Shown here: piece by piece, positions 8,445 to 17,412 of the stretch
How positions within the stretch are numbered: the stretch's first letter is position 1
How the letters are laid out: every line of letters begins with the position of its first letter
Assembly (NCBI RefSeq): GCF_003610235.1
Contig: NZ_RAPR01000001.1
Span: forward strand, 4,464,001 to 4,528,000
Source of the DNA: Catellatospora citrea
Lineage (GTDB): Bacteria > Actinomycetota > Actinomycetes > Mycobacteriales > Micromonosporaceae
Reading direction: 5' to 3'
Length of the DNA: 64,000 bases
Made by a program: the position numbers and the translations under genes
The notes under the pieces: model-generated
What the model was told of the DNA's origin: nothing
Seen by the model: the letters and a program-made list of their open reading frames with translations, nothing else
The model's database searches: none

Positions 8445-11400
8445 ATGCCCGAGGAAGAAGTTCGCGACGAGCCTGCCCCGCCGACCGCGTTCGCGCGACG
8501 GCGGCTGCTCGGTCTGATCGCCGCGGGCGGCGGCGTGGCGCTCGCCGCGAAGCTGGGCCTGGACGGCATCCCGCGACAGCCGCTGGCGCTGCTGGAGAAC
8601 CTGCTCGATCCGCTGCTGGAGTCGGTGCCGCCACCGGGCAGCCTGCTGGTGGCACGGGGCGACGACGGGCTGCTGCTCGGCTTCTCGTTCGTCAACCTGG
8701 AACTGCGGGCCCCGAGCCTGGGCCAGCCCGCCCGCCTGGTGCTGAGCAACTCGTCGGTCGCCGGTCAGATCGTCCTCGGCCTGGGGCCGCAGAGCCTGCT
8801 GGAGCGGGCGTTCTTCGACGACGGCGGCGGGGTGGACGCCCCGGACGCCCCGGTGCCCGCGCTGGTGTCCGGGCCGAGCCGCCTGGTCTTCACCGTGCCG
8901 CCCGGCTCCGCCCCGGTGCCCTACCACCTGAACACCCTGCTGAACCTGGTTGCGTTCCCGCTGGCCACCAGCGCCGCGGCCAACGGCACCGCGAACCCGA
9001 CCGGCCAGCCCGCCCCCGGCGTGACCGCGATCGAAGCGCCGTACCGGCTGCTGCTGTCGCCGCCCGCGAGCGCGGCCTTCACCGCGTCCCGGTTCCCGGT
9101 GGTGCGCAACGGGCGCAGCGAGCTGTGGCACGCGCGGGCGATCGCGCAACGCCTGCCCGACGGCGCCGCCGACGAGCGCCCCCGACCGGTGCCGGTGCGC
9201 GCGATCTGGAACCGCGACCGGGACGAGCCGATCACCGGCGCGCCGTGGGCGCTGGCCGAGGACACCGTCGCGCTGACTCCGGCCGACCGCAACAAGCTGG
9301 TCGACGCCACCACCACCCCGACCGACGGCGTACGCATCCCCGCGCAGGCCTCGCTGCTGCTGGTGTCGGCGATGGGCGCGAGCCTGGACATCACCGGGGC
9401 CTGGCCCACCCGCACCGACGTGGTGGCCTGGCGGCACCGCTCCTACCTCGGCCGCGACAACTACGTGAAGGTCGAGGAGCCGGGGTTCCTGTTCCCTTTC
9501 GGGTTCCGGGCGACCCGGGTGAAGCTCACCGAGCGGATCATCGACGACGGCGTCGCCGTCCTGCGCAAGCGCATCTTCATCGTGGTGCGCGAGCCGGAGA
9601 TCGTCTTCGACCGGCCGGACCAGCCCAACGCCGGGCGCAACCTGGCCTTCGTCAAGGCCGTGACGACCACCCTGACCTCGCCGCCGCTGCTGGCCGACCC
9701 GACCCCGATCGGCCGCGCCGACGACGACGCGTTCTGGATCGAGGTGCGCGGCGCGACCTCGGACCGCGAACGCCTGCGCTACCGGCTGCAACTCACCGAC
9801 CGGGCAGGCCGGCTGGTCAGCGTCGACCTGCCGATGATCTTCGTGCCGGCCGGCGACCTGGACGACCCGGCCAATCCGCAGGGCGCGGGCAATCCGGCGT
9901 ACGACCGGGCCGCCATGGTCGCGATCGTCAACGCCTACAACGAGTCCGGTGCGGGCGACCGGACCATGCACCTGGCCGGCCAGCGGCTGGCGTTCGTGAA
10001 GCCGGTGGATCCCGCCACCCTGCCGCCGGGCACCCGTCCCGAGGACTCGGCGCTGCCCGCGTTCGACGTGGAGATCCTGGCCGAGCCGACCACGGGCGCG
10101 CTCACCGCGGCCCAGTTGCTGGCCCAGCGGCGGCTGGGCGCGTTCCCCACCATGGGCACCGTCGAGCTGCCGTTCCCGGCCGCCGCGCCCACCGCGGCGC
10201 AGGCGGTGGCGCGCAAGGCCGTGGCCACCAAGGCCGCGAAGGCGCAGGTACGCCTGGAGGCGCTGGACGCCGTCGGCGGCGAGGCGGGCGGCACCGCGGC
10301 CATCGAGTACGCGGCCGAGTACCTGGGCGGCGACTTCGGCGGCACCGCGAACGCCGGTGAGGTGTGGGCGAACGTCGCCGCCCCGCCGAAGCTCGCCGTG
10401 CCCCAGCAGACCGGCGGCGGGCTGGCCGCGCCGCAGCTGTCGGTGCAGGGCCTGTCCCGGGCGTTCGGGCCGATCGCCGACCCGGCCGCGATCGCCAAGG
10501 GCGACTTCCGGCCCGACGAGTACTTCAAGCTGCCCGACATCACCCTGCTCGGCGGCATCCCGTTGCGGGAGGTCGTGGACGGCAACGCGCCGCTGATCTC
10601 GCAGCCGCGGGCGCTGGAGGGCGACCACGTGCCCAAGGTGGTGACGGTGCGCACCGCGCAGGCGGTCGACACCGTGATCACCTGGAAGCCGTTGCTGCGT
10701 ACGGCGCTGGACAACCTGTTCGTGCCGTCCACGGCGGACGCGGACAAGCGGCTGGAGCTCAAGGCGGAGTTCCACACCGACCTGGCCACCGGTGCGACCA
10801 GCAGCAAGGTCAGCGGCGAGCTGCGCGACTGCACGCTCAACTTCGTCGGCACCGGCGGGCGCGGCTTCATCAGCCAGCAGGTCGCCAAGCTGCGCTTCGA
10901 GAGCCGCGACGGCGCCAAGCCCAGCGTCGACATCCAGCTGGGCACCACGAAGTTCCAGGGCGACCTGCGCTTCCTCAACGACCTGAGCAGCCTGCTGCCG
11001 TCGCTGCCGGGCGGCGTGAAGCTGGACATCAGCCCGCGCGGCGTCACCGCCGGGCTCACCATCGCCCTGCCGGCCGTGGCCATCGGCGTGGTGTTGATCC
11101 GCAACATGTCCATCGGCATCCTGTTCGACCTGCCGTTCAACGGCGACCAGGCGATCCTGACCTTCAGCTTCGCGACCCGGGAGAACCCGTTCCAGGTCAC
11201 CGTCAGCGCGTTCGGCGGCGGCGGCTTCCTGGCGCTGGGCATGGGCACCCGCGGCGTGCAGCAGATCGAGGGCGCGCTGGAGTTCGGCGCGGCGGTCGCG
11301 CTGGACTTCGGCGTGGCCAGCGGCTCGGTGTCCATCATGGCCGGCATCTACTTCAAGTACGCCCAGCGCCAGTCGGCCGACGGCACGAACGCCTCGCCGG

Positions 11401-11717
11401 CCGGGGAGACGTTCATCATCACCGGCTACGTACGGGCGCTGGGCAAGCTCGACGTGCTCGGGCTGATCCACGTCACGGTCGAGTTCTACCTCGGGCTCAC
11501 CTATGTCAAGGAGACCGCGCCGCCGGGGCTGCCCGCGCCGAAGGGCCGGGTGCAGGGCGTGGCGACCCTGACCATCCGGGTCGAGGTGCTGATCCTCAGC
11601 AAGGACGTGAGCGTGTCCATGCGCAAGGAGTTCGCGGGCGGGCCCGACCCGACGTTCGGCCAGCAGATCACCGCCGGCGACTGGGCCGCGTACTGCGCGG
11701 CGTTCGCCACCGCCTGA
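8445..11717 (+). CDS. Large uncharacterised protein A of a three-gene cassette (1090 aa)
   Basis: I do not recognise this family. The N-terminus (residues 1-40) has FARRRLLGLIAAGGGVAL, a twin-arginine-like motif plus hydrophobic segment, so export or membrane anchoring is plausible. The middle (about 40-560) looks like a series of beta-rich modules with LRAPSLGQPARLVLSNSSV and VKVEEPGFLFPFGFRATRVKLTER. Residues about 580-620 form an Ala-rich helix. The C-terminal third (about 800-1060) alternates hydrophobic and polar residues with many glycines (for example LTFSFATRENPFQVTVSAFGG), as in large beta-sheet or solenoid proteins. No catalytic motif is visible. It is 22 nt upstream of gene B and probably in one operon with B and C. 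Confidence 0.8.
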   Translation: MPEEEVRDEPAPPTAFARRRLLGLIAAGGGVALAAKLGLDGIPRQPLALLENLLDPLLESVPPPGSLLVARGDDGLLLGFSFVNLELRAPSLGQPARLVLSNSSVAGQIVLGLGPQSLLERAFFDDGGGVDAPDAPVPALVSGPSRLVFTVPPGSAPVPYHLNTLLNLVAFPLATSAAANGTANPTGQPAPGVTAIEAPYRLLLSPPASAAFTASRFPVVRNGRSELWHARAIAQRLPDGAADERPRPVPVRAIWNRDRDEPITGAPWALAEDTVALTPADRNKLVDATTTPTDGVRIPAQASLLLVSAMGASLDITGAWPTRTDVVAWRHRSYLGRDNYVKVEEPGFLFPFGFRATRVKLTERIIDDGVAVLRKRIFIVVREPEIVFDRPDQPNAGRNLAFVKAVTTTLTSPPLLADPTPIGRADDDAFWIEVRGATSDRERLRYRLQLTDRAGRLVSVDLPMIFVPAGDLDDPANPQGAGNPAYDRAAMVAIVNAYNESGAGDRTMHLAGQRLAFVKPVDPATLPPGTRPEDSALPAFDVEILAEPTTGALTAAQLLAQRRLGAFPTMGTVELPFPAAAPTAAQAVARKAVATKAAKAQVRLEALDAVGGEAGGTAAIEYAAEYLGGDFGGTANAGEVWANVAAPPKLAVPQQTGGGLAAPQLSVQGLSRAFGPIADPAAIAKGDFRPDEYFKLPDITLLGGIPLREVVDGNAPLISQPRALEGDHVPKVVTVRTAQAVDTVITWKPLLRTALDNLFVPSTADADKRLELKAEFHTDLATGATSSKVSGELRDCTLNFVGTGGRGFISQQVAKLRFESRDGAKPSVDIQLGTTKFQGDLRFLNDLSSLLPSLPGGVKLDISPRGVTAGLTIALPAVAIGVVLIRNMSIGILFDLPFNGDQAILTFSFATRENPFQVTVSAFGGGGFLALGMGTRGVQQIEGALEFGAAVALDFGVASGSVSIMAGIYFKYAQRQSADGTNASPAGETFIITGYVRALGKLDVLGLIHVTVEFYLGLTYVKETAPPGLPAPKGRVQGVATLTIRVEVLILSKDVSVSMRKEFAGGPDPTFGQQITAGDWAAYCAAFATA

Positions 11718-11739
11718 GCGACCGCGAGGAGAGTGGGAC

Positions 11740-12621
11740 ATGCCCTTCACCGAGACGTTCCTGTGCACGCCGCTGCCTGAGGGCATCACCGGCACCAAGG
11801 TGCGCATCGCCGTGCTGGTGAGCCCGCGGCTGGGCGGTGACGCCGCCGCCGATCTGGACAACTGGCCCGACGTGCGGGACTGGCCGGAGATCCGGCCCAG
11901 CTGGCAGGTGACCATCAAGCAGGGCGACACCGAGGCGGTGCTCACCGGCACCGAGGTCGTGCCCGCGGCGGGTTACGACGACGCGACCTGGGAGCAGCTG
12001 TTCCCGCAGAGCATGCAGGTCACGCCGTATGTGCCGGTGGACCGGTCGGAGGCGCGGATCTACTCGTACCCGGTGGCCAAGGTGGTCGAGTTCGTCCGGG
12101 AGCTGCACACCAAGGTGCTGACCAGCTCGCGTACGCAGTTCCCGGAGCTGGCGGACCTCCAGGAGGACGACACCTTCCAGGCGCTGAAGGCCGCGCTCGA
12201 TCCGGTCAACCTCGGTGAGCTGCAGTCGCTGTGGTCGGACGGCCCCAAGCCGGACACCGACGACGCGTTCACGGCGTTCGCGCCGCTGGAGTTCCTGTAC
12301 GGCGCCCGTCCGGGCTCCGCCCCGCCGCCCGTGCCGACAGAGCCGCCCGTGGTCACGAACGTGGATCCGGACACCGGCGTGGTCAGCGGGCGCACCCCGG
12401 TGACGATCACCGGCGAGAACTTCTTCCAGCCGGTCACGGTCACCTTCGGCAGCAACCTGGCCACCGAGGTGGTGGTCGTCGACGAGCGGACCATCACGTG
12501 CCGTTCGCCCCGGGCGGGCTTCGACGACGTCGAGGTCGATGTGCGAGTCACCACCAACGAGGGCCGCAGCGCGGTATCGCCTGACGCCAAGTTCACGTTC
12601 TACGTCCCGGGACCCAGGTGA
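11740..12621 (+). CDS. IPT/TIG-domain protein B of the three-gene cassette (293 aa)
   Basis: The C-terminal region, about residues 204-290, is an immunoglobulin-like IPT/TIG domain: PVVTNVDPDTGVVSGRTPVT, then ITGENFF and VTFGSNLA. The N-terminal 195 residues are of unknown fold, with MPFTETFLCTPLPEGITG, a Trp-rich stretch (NWPDVRDWPEIRPSWQV) and a helical part (about 110-170). No signal peptide is seen. TIG domains mediate surface, carbohydrate or DNA contacts, so a structural or binding role is the likeliest reading. The ATG follows GAGGAGAG. Its stop overlaps or abuts the start of gene C. Confidence 0.8.
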   Translation: MPFTETFLCTPLPEGITGTKVRIAVLVSPRLGGDAAADLDNWPDVRDWPEIRPSWQVTIKQGDTEAVLTGTEVVPAAGYDDATWEQLFPQSMQVTPYVPVDRSEARIYSYPVAKVVEFVRELHTKVLTSSRTQFPELADLQEDDTFQALKAALDPVNLGELQSLWSDGPKPDTDDAFTAFAPLEFLYGARPGSAPPPVPTEPPVVTNVDPDTGVVSGRTPVTITGENFFQPVTVTFGSNLATEVVVVDERTITCRSPRAGFDDVEVDVRVTTNEGRSAVSPDAKFTFYVPGPR

Positions 12622-12626
12622 GATCA

Positions 12627-15600
12627 GTGCCGCAGCAGCCCACCTTCGACGTGCAGGGCGCCCTCGCGGCGATGGCCGACTACCCGGTCATGCTGCGCCG
12701 ACTCGGCGTCGTCCGCGTCATCGAGGTCGACCTCGCCGGTTCCGGGATCGACCCCGCCGACGCCGGGCCGGTGACCGTCCAGGCCAAACCGAGCTGGACC
12801 ACCCGACTGCCGGAGGCTCAGGTCGAGCGCCCCGCGGTGACCGTGCCCGCACACCTGTCCCCGACCCGCTTCGCGCTGTTCGCCGACGGCCGGGTCGACG
12901 CCACCGCCACCAAGCTGTCGGTGACCGAGCTGGACACCGACAGCGCCGGAGTGCGGCTGCTCGACCTGGCCCGGCAGGTCGTCAACGCCGAGCGCGAGAA
13001 CGCGGCGGCCGCCGCCAAGAACCCGCCCGAGCTGCCGCCGGTGTCGCTGCCGAACCGGCTGGCGCTGCCGTCGCTGCGCAACGCCGGCATCTGCGTGGCG
13101 CAGCAGAGCCGTGCCGTGGACCTGCGCGAACGGCTGGAGTCGGGTAGGGACCTGCTGTCCACGTCGGACGACAAGGCGATCACCGATGCCCGGCACGCGG
13201 TGCTCGGCCACGTGCTGGACGTGTGGGACGACCGCACCCGGCGCTGGCACTCGCTGTGCGCCCGCCGGGGCACCTACCGGCTGCCCGGTGGGACGACCTT
13301 CACGCACGATGACGAGGGCCCGATCTCGATGGCGGCCACCGCCCGCGACCAGGCCGAGCCGGACGACACGCTGTACCTGCACCAGTCCCTGGTGCGGTGG
13401 ACCGGCTGGAGTCTGGTGGCCCCGCGACCGGGCCAGCCGGTGATCACCGAGGACGCCGGCCGGGTGCCGGGCGGGCCGAGCGGCCCGGCGCTGCCCGGGT
13501 TCTCCGTCGGGTTCACCGCCAAGCCGGGCTCGCTGCCGCGGCTGCGGTTCGGCGTCGGATACCGCTTCCAGCTGCGGATCGTCGACGCCGCGGGCCGGGT
13601 CGACCCGTTGCAGCCCGCCTCCACCGATTTCAGCCGGGCGGTGCCGGCCGGATCCCAGCCGCCCGCGAAGTACCTGCGGTTCGAGCCGGTGTCGTCGCCC
13701 GTGGTGTTCGCGCAGGCCCCGATGACCGAGGGCGAATCGCTGGAGACGCTGGTGATCCGGCCCGAGCCGTGGCTCGGCGGCATCATCGGCAGCATCCTCG
13801 CGCCGATCCTGGGCACCGGCTCGATCCGCCACCTGGCCCCGCCGAAGGTGAGCCAGCAGCTGTGCGAGGAGCACGGCGGCTTCGACAACGCCCAGGGCGT
13901 GCCGGACCCCGGCCGGTACGCGCAGATCGCCCAGCGCGACGCCGCGGACCTGGCGACAGTCGGCACCGCCGATCCGGGCCGGCCGGGCCAGCGCTACTTC
14001 TCCGGCACCGCGCTGCCGGTGACCTGGCTCGGCGACCTGATCTCGCGGGGCTTCGCGCTGGCCGGGCTGCCCGGCGGCGTGGTCAAGGTGGCCTTCGACC
14101 CGGCGGCCGGGCAGGCCTGGCCCAACGTGCGGGCGGCCCGGCTGCAGCTGACCGACGGCACCGGCGCGCCGCAGTGGAACGCGCTGCTGCGGGTGCTGGT
14201 CGTGCCGGTGCCCCGCGGCGAGCGGCGCGAGGTGCGGCTCAGCAGCTACCTGAACACCACCGACCTGGGACTGCTGGGCCAGCTGGGCTGGCTCGCCGAC
14301 AGCGGCGCGTCCGCCTCGACGATCGCGGCGGTACGCGCCGACACGGCCGCGGGCCAGTGCTGGCAGATCACCCCGTACCGGCCGCTGACCCTGGTCAACG
14401 CGGTACGGGTGCCGGTGAGCGCGCCGGTGCTCAACACGGTCGCCTTCGTCGACGCCGACGAGCCCCGCGAGCCCGGCTCGCACCGGCAGGACCTGGCGGT
14501 CGCCGCGACCGTGCACCGGCCCAGCACCGGCACCCTGACCATGACCGCGACCTGGACCGATCCACTCGACGACCCGCTGGAGCAGCCCGCCGGGCCGGAG
14601 AACCGGGTCCGCCGGGCGATCCCGCAGGTGCTGGCCGGCGAGGGCAGGCCGCTGCCCGAGCTGACCGTCGGCTACGACCCGGACCCGGCGACCGGGGCGC
14701 AGGTGCGGTTCACCGCGACGCAGGGTTTCGGCGACACCCGCCGCCGGGTGGTCAGCTACTCGCTGACCGGCACCACCCGGTACATGGAGTACTTCACCCA
14801 GCGGGGCCGGGTCGTGCTGCGCGGCACCGCGCCGACGCAGGTCGCGCGGGCCGGCATCGCGCCGGGCACCGATGTGGTGCGCTCACTGGACGGCACGCTG
14901 ACCTACCGCCGGACCATCGACTACACGGTGGACGAGGTCCAGGGCACCATCGCCCGGATCGCGTCCGGCGCCATCCCGAACAACGGCACCGTCGAGGTCG
15001 CCATCGTGGCGCTGCCGGTGAGCCGCCCCAGCTCCGGCCAGCCGCTGACGGTCGACCTGCCCAGCACGGCCCGGCCGCTGCCGCCGCAGCCGGCCTGGAT
15101 CGTGCCGACCTTCGGCTGGACCGAGTCGTCGGCCAACCTCGGCCGGACCAAGACCCGGGCCCGCTCGGGCGGCGGCCTGCGCGTCTTCCTGGAACGCGGC
15201 TGGTACTCCTCCGGCGTCGGCGAGCAGCTCGCCGTGGTGCTCGCCGACGGCAGCGTGGCCGGTGACGACGAGCGGCTGCGCACGATCGTGACCCGGCGCG
15301 CCGCCGACCCGGTGACCGCCCGGACCGCGGTGCCCGGCGAGTTCCCGACCGCGGCCGAGTTCACCCTGGCCAGGGCCCGGGTGCCGGGCATCGTCCCGGT
15401 CGAGCTGCCCGAGCGCACGGTCGCCGTCGCCGCGCACGACGTCGTCTTCGACACCGAGCGCAAGCGCTGGGCCTGCGACATCGTGCTGCCCCCGGGCAGT
15501 CACCACCAGCCGTTCGTCAGCCTGTCGCTGGCCCGCTACCAGCCGAACTCGCTGGACGGGGTGCACCTGTCCCCGGTCGCGCAGGTCGAGTGGGTGCAGC

Positions 15601-15962
15601 TGGCGCCGGACCGCACCGCGACCGCGGTGCTGGAGCTGCTCGACCTGACGAAGGTGACGCTGACCGTGGCAGGGCGTTCGCCGTCGGGCACCGACGCGGT
15701 GCCGGGCCAGCCCAACGCGGTGTCGGTGCTGGTGCAGTCGGCGTCCGGGCTCAATCCCGGCGATCTGGACTGGACCGTGGTCGGTCCGGCCGACGGGCAG
15801 CGGCTCACCGCCGCGGCCCAGCCCGACGGGACGACGCTGTGGACGGGGGTGCTGCGGCTGCCGACCTCGCGCCTGCTGCGGGCGTACCGCCTGGTGATCG
15901 TGGAGCAGGAGCAGCACGCGGGCGGCGGCCGCCTGGTCTACAGCGACGTCGTCCGGTTGTGA
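12627..15962 (+). CDS. Large uncharacterised protein C of the three-gene cassette (1111 aa)
   Basis: I do not recognise a characterised family. The protein is mostly beta-rich by pattern. It has a short amphipathic segment near residues 380-400 (GGIIGSILAPILG). Distinctive text includes VSYSLTGTTRYMEYF (about 710-725) and GGLRVFLERGWYSSGVGEQL (about 849-868), the latter looking like a conserved core motif. No signal peptide or catalytic triad is obvious. GTG 12627 has AGGTGA five bases upstream; GTG 12618, which overlaps the stop of gene B, is the alternative start. A 13-bp hairpin follows the stop, closing the operon. A joint structural or exported assembly with A and B is inferred only from linkage. 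Confidence 0.8.
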   Translation: MPQQPTFDVQGALAAMADYPVMLRRLGVVRVIEVDLAGSGIDPADAGPVTVQAKPSWTTRLPEAQVERPAVTVPAHLSPTRFALFADGRVDATATKLSVTELDTDSAGVRLLDLARQVVNAERENAAAAAKNPPELPPVSLPNRLALPSLRNAGICVAQQSRAVDLRERLESGRDLLSTSDDKAITDARHAVLGHVLDVWDDRTRRWHSLCARRGTYRLPGGTTFTHDDEGPISMAATARDQAEPDDTLYLHQSLVRWTGWSLVAPRPGQPVITEDAGRVPGGPSGPALPGFSVGFTAKPGSLPRLRFGVGYRFQLRIVDAAGRVDPLQPASTDFSRAVPAGSQPPAKYLRFEPVSSPVVFAQAPMTEGESLETLVIRPEPWLGGIIGSILAPILGTGSIRHLAPPKVSQQLCEEHGGFDNAQGVPDPGRYAQIAQRDAADLATVGTADPGRPGQRYFSGTALPVTWLGDLISRGFALAGLPGGVVKVAFDPAAGQAWPNVRAARLQLTDGTGAPQWNALLRVLVVPVPRGERREVRLSSYLNTTDLGLLGQLGWLADSGASASTIAAVRADTAAGQCWQITPYRPLTLVNAVRVPVSAPVLNTVAFVDADEPREPGSHRQDLAVAATVHRPSTGTLTMTATWTDPLDDPLEQPAGPENRVRRAIPQVLAGEGRPLPELTVGYDPDPATGAQVRFTATQGFGDTRRRVVSYSLTGTTRYMEYFTQRGRVVLRGTAPTQVARAGIAPGTDVVRSLDGTLTYRRTIDYTVDEVQGTIARIASGAIPNNGTVEVAIVALPVSRPSSGQPLTVDLPSTARPLPPQPAWIVPTFGWTESSANLGRTKTRARSGGGLRVFLERGWYSSGVGEQLAVVLADGSVAGDDERLRTIVTRRAADPVTARTAVPGEFPTAAEFTLARARVPGIVPVELPERTVAVAAHDVVFDTERKRWACDIVLPPGSHHQPFVSLSLARYQPNSLDGVHLSPVAQVEWVQLAPDRTATAVLELLDLTKVTLTVAGRSPSGTDAVPGQPNAVSVLVQSASGLNPGDLDWTVVGPADGQRLTAAAQPDGTTLWTGVLRLPTSRLLRAYRLVIVEQEQHAGGGRLVYSDVVRL

Positions 15963-15970
15963 CGGTGCGA

Positions 15971-16004
15971 CCCGTCGTCCCCGGTCACGGTCGGGGACGA
16001 CGGG
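15971..16004 (+). terminator. Hairpin terminator after the three-gene cassette
   Basis: A perfect 13-bp stem, CCCGTCGTCCCCG (15971-15983) with its complement at 15992-16004, encloses an 8-nt loop. It begins 8 nt after the gene C stop. There is no T-run, as is common in actinobacterial terminators. Confidence 0.7.
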
Positions 16005-16059
16005 GCCTGTGACGGACCAGCCACATCCGGCACGGCGGCGACCCGATAGTCTCGGGGGC

Positions 16060-17250
16060 GTGACTGCGAACCGGGAGATCGACAGCATCGTGCAGCGGGC
16101 CGCGGACGGCGGCCGCATCAGCTCCGAGGAGGCGCTGCTGCTGTACACCGACGCGCCGTTCCACGCGCTCGGTGAGGCCGCGGACGCGGTGCGCCGCCGC
16201 CGCTACCCGGACGGCGTCGTCACGTACCTGATCGATCGCAACATCAATTACACCAACGTGTGCGTGACGGCGTGCAAGTTCTGCGCCTTCTACCGGGCCC
16301 CCAAGCACAGCGAGGGCTGGACCCACGACACCGCCGAGATCCTGCGCCGCTGCGGCGAGGCGGTCGAGCTCGGCGCGACCCAGGTGATGCTGCAGGGCGG
16401 CCACCACCCCGAGTACGGCGTGGACTACTACGAGACGCTGTTCGCCTCGGTGAAGCAGGCGTACCCGCAGCTCATGATCCACTCGATCGGGCCCAGCGAG
16501 ATCCTGCACATGGCCAAGGTCTCCGGTGTCTCCATCGAGGAGGCCGTGGTCCGCATCAAGGCGGCCGGGCTCGACTCGATCGCGGGGGCCGGCGCGGAGA
16601 TGCTGCCCGACCGCCCGCGCAAGGCGATCGCCCCGCTCAAGGAGTCGGGCGCGCGCTGGCTGGAGGTCATGGAGGTGGCGCACCGGCACGGCGTCGAGTC
16701 CACCGCGACCATGATGATGGGCACCGGCGAGACCAACGCCGAGCGCATCGAGCACCTCACCATGATCCGCGACGTGCAGGACCGCACCGGGGGCTTCCGG
16801 GCCTTCATCCCGTGGACCTACCAGCCCGAGAACAACCACCTCAAGGGGCGTACGCAGGCGACCTCGCTGGAGTACCTGCGCCTGATCGCGGTGGCCCGGC
16901 TCTTCTTCGACAACGTGGCGCACCTGCAGGCGTCGTGGCTGACCACCGGCAAGGACGTGGGCCAGGTCGCGCTGCACATGGGCGTGGACGACCTGGGCTC
17001 GATCATGCTGGAGGAGAACGTCATCTCCTCGGCGGGCGCCAAGCACCGCTCCAACCTGCACGACCTGGTCCAGCTCATCCGCACCGCGGGCCGCATCCCG
17101 GCGCAGCGCGACACGCTCTACCGGCACCTGCAGGTCCACTGGACCCCCGCCGACGACCCCACCGACGAGCGCGTCACCTCCCACTTCTCCTCCATCGCCA
17201 TCGCCGGCGGCGGCGTCGGCAAGCAGCTCCCGCTGGTCGACGCTCGCTGA
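16060..17250 (+). CDS. mqnC: Cyclic dehypoxanthinyl futalosine synthase (radical SAM, menaquinone pathway)
   Basis: MqnC is a radical SAM enzyme that cyclises dehypoxanthine futalosine in the futalosine route to menaquinone. The 396-residue product has the cluster motif C68-x3-C72-x2-C75 within NVCVTACKFCAF. It also has the family segments MLQGGHHPEYGVDYYE and FRAFIPWTYQPENN and a C-terminal LMLEENVISSAG-like region. I chose GTG 16060, since the upstream in-frame residues from 16009 fall across the preceding terminator region and do not look like protein. It is paired functionally with mqnA at 1671. A long perfect hairpin follows. Confidence 0.93.
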   Translation: MTANREIDSIVQRAADGGRISSEEALLLYTDAPFHALGEAADAVRRRRYPDGVVTYLIDRNINYTNVCVTACKFCAFYRAPKHSEGWTHDTAEILRRCGEAVELGATQVMLQGGHHPEYGVDYYETLFASVKQAYPQLMIHSIGPSEILHMAKVSGVSIEEAVVRIKAAGLDSIAGAGAEMLPDRPRKAIAPLKESGARWLEVMEVAHRHGVESTATMMMGTGETNAERIEHLTMIRDVQDRTGGFRAFIPWTYQPENNHLKGRTQATSLEYLRLIAVARLFFDNVAHLQASWLTTGKDVGQVALHMGVDDLGSIMLEENVISSAGAKHRSNLHDLVQLIRTAGRIPAQRDTLYRHLQVHWTPADDPTDERVTSHFSSIAIAGGGVGKQLPLVDAR

Positions 17251-17270
17251 CCGGCGGCAAGATCGCCGTC

Positions 17271-17311
17271 TCGGGTCAGAAAGTGCGGCCTTGTCCCACT
17301 TTCTGACCCGA
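17271..17311. terminator. Perfect 15-bp inverted repeat downstream of mqnC
   Basis: TCGGGTCAGAAAGTG (17271-17285) is exactly complementary to 17297-17311, with an 11-nt loop. It starts 20 nt after the mqnC stop and could terminate its transcript. No T-run follows. The lower GC content and length are also compatible with a dispersed palindromic element. Confidence 0.55.
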
Positions 17312-17412
17312 ACTCGTGATCAATCCCACGCAGTGCGTGACTGATCGGCCTATGGGCCGCCCCCTGGATGCGCGGTTACCGTCCAGGGTTGGCGATTCGT
17401 GGGAGGACGGCG

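Noticed and set aside
8088..11951. A 1287-codon open frame on the minus strand
   Set aside because: It is opposite cassette gene A, is dominated by Arg, His, Gly and Gln from antisense reading of GC-rich codons, and has no domain text or ribosome site.
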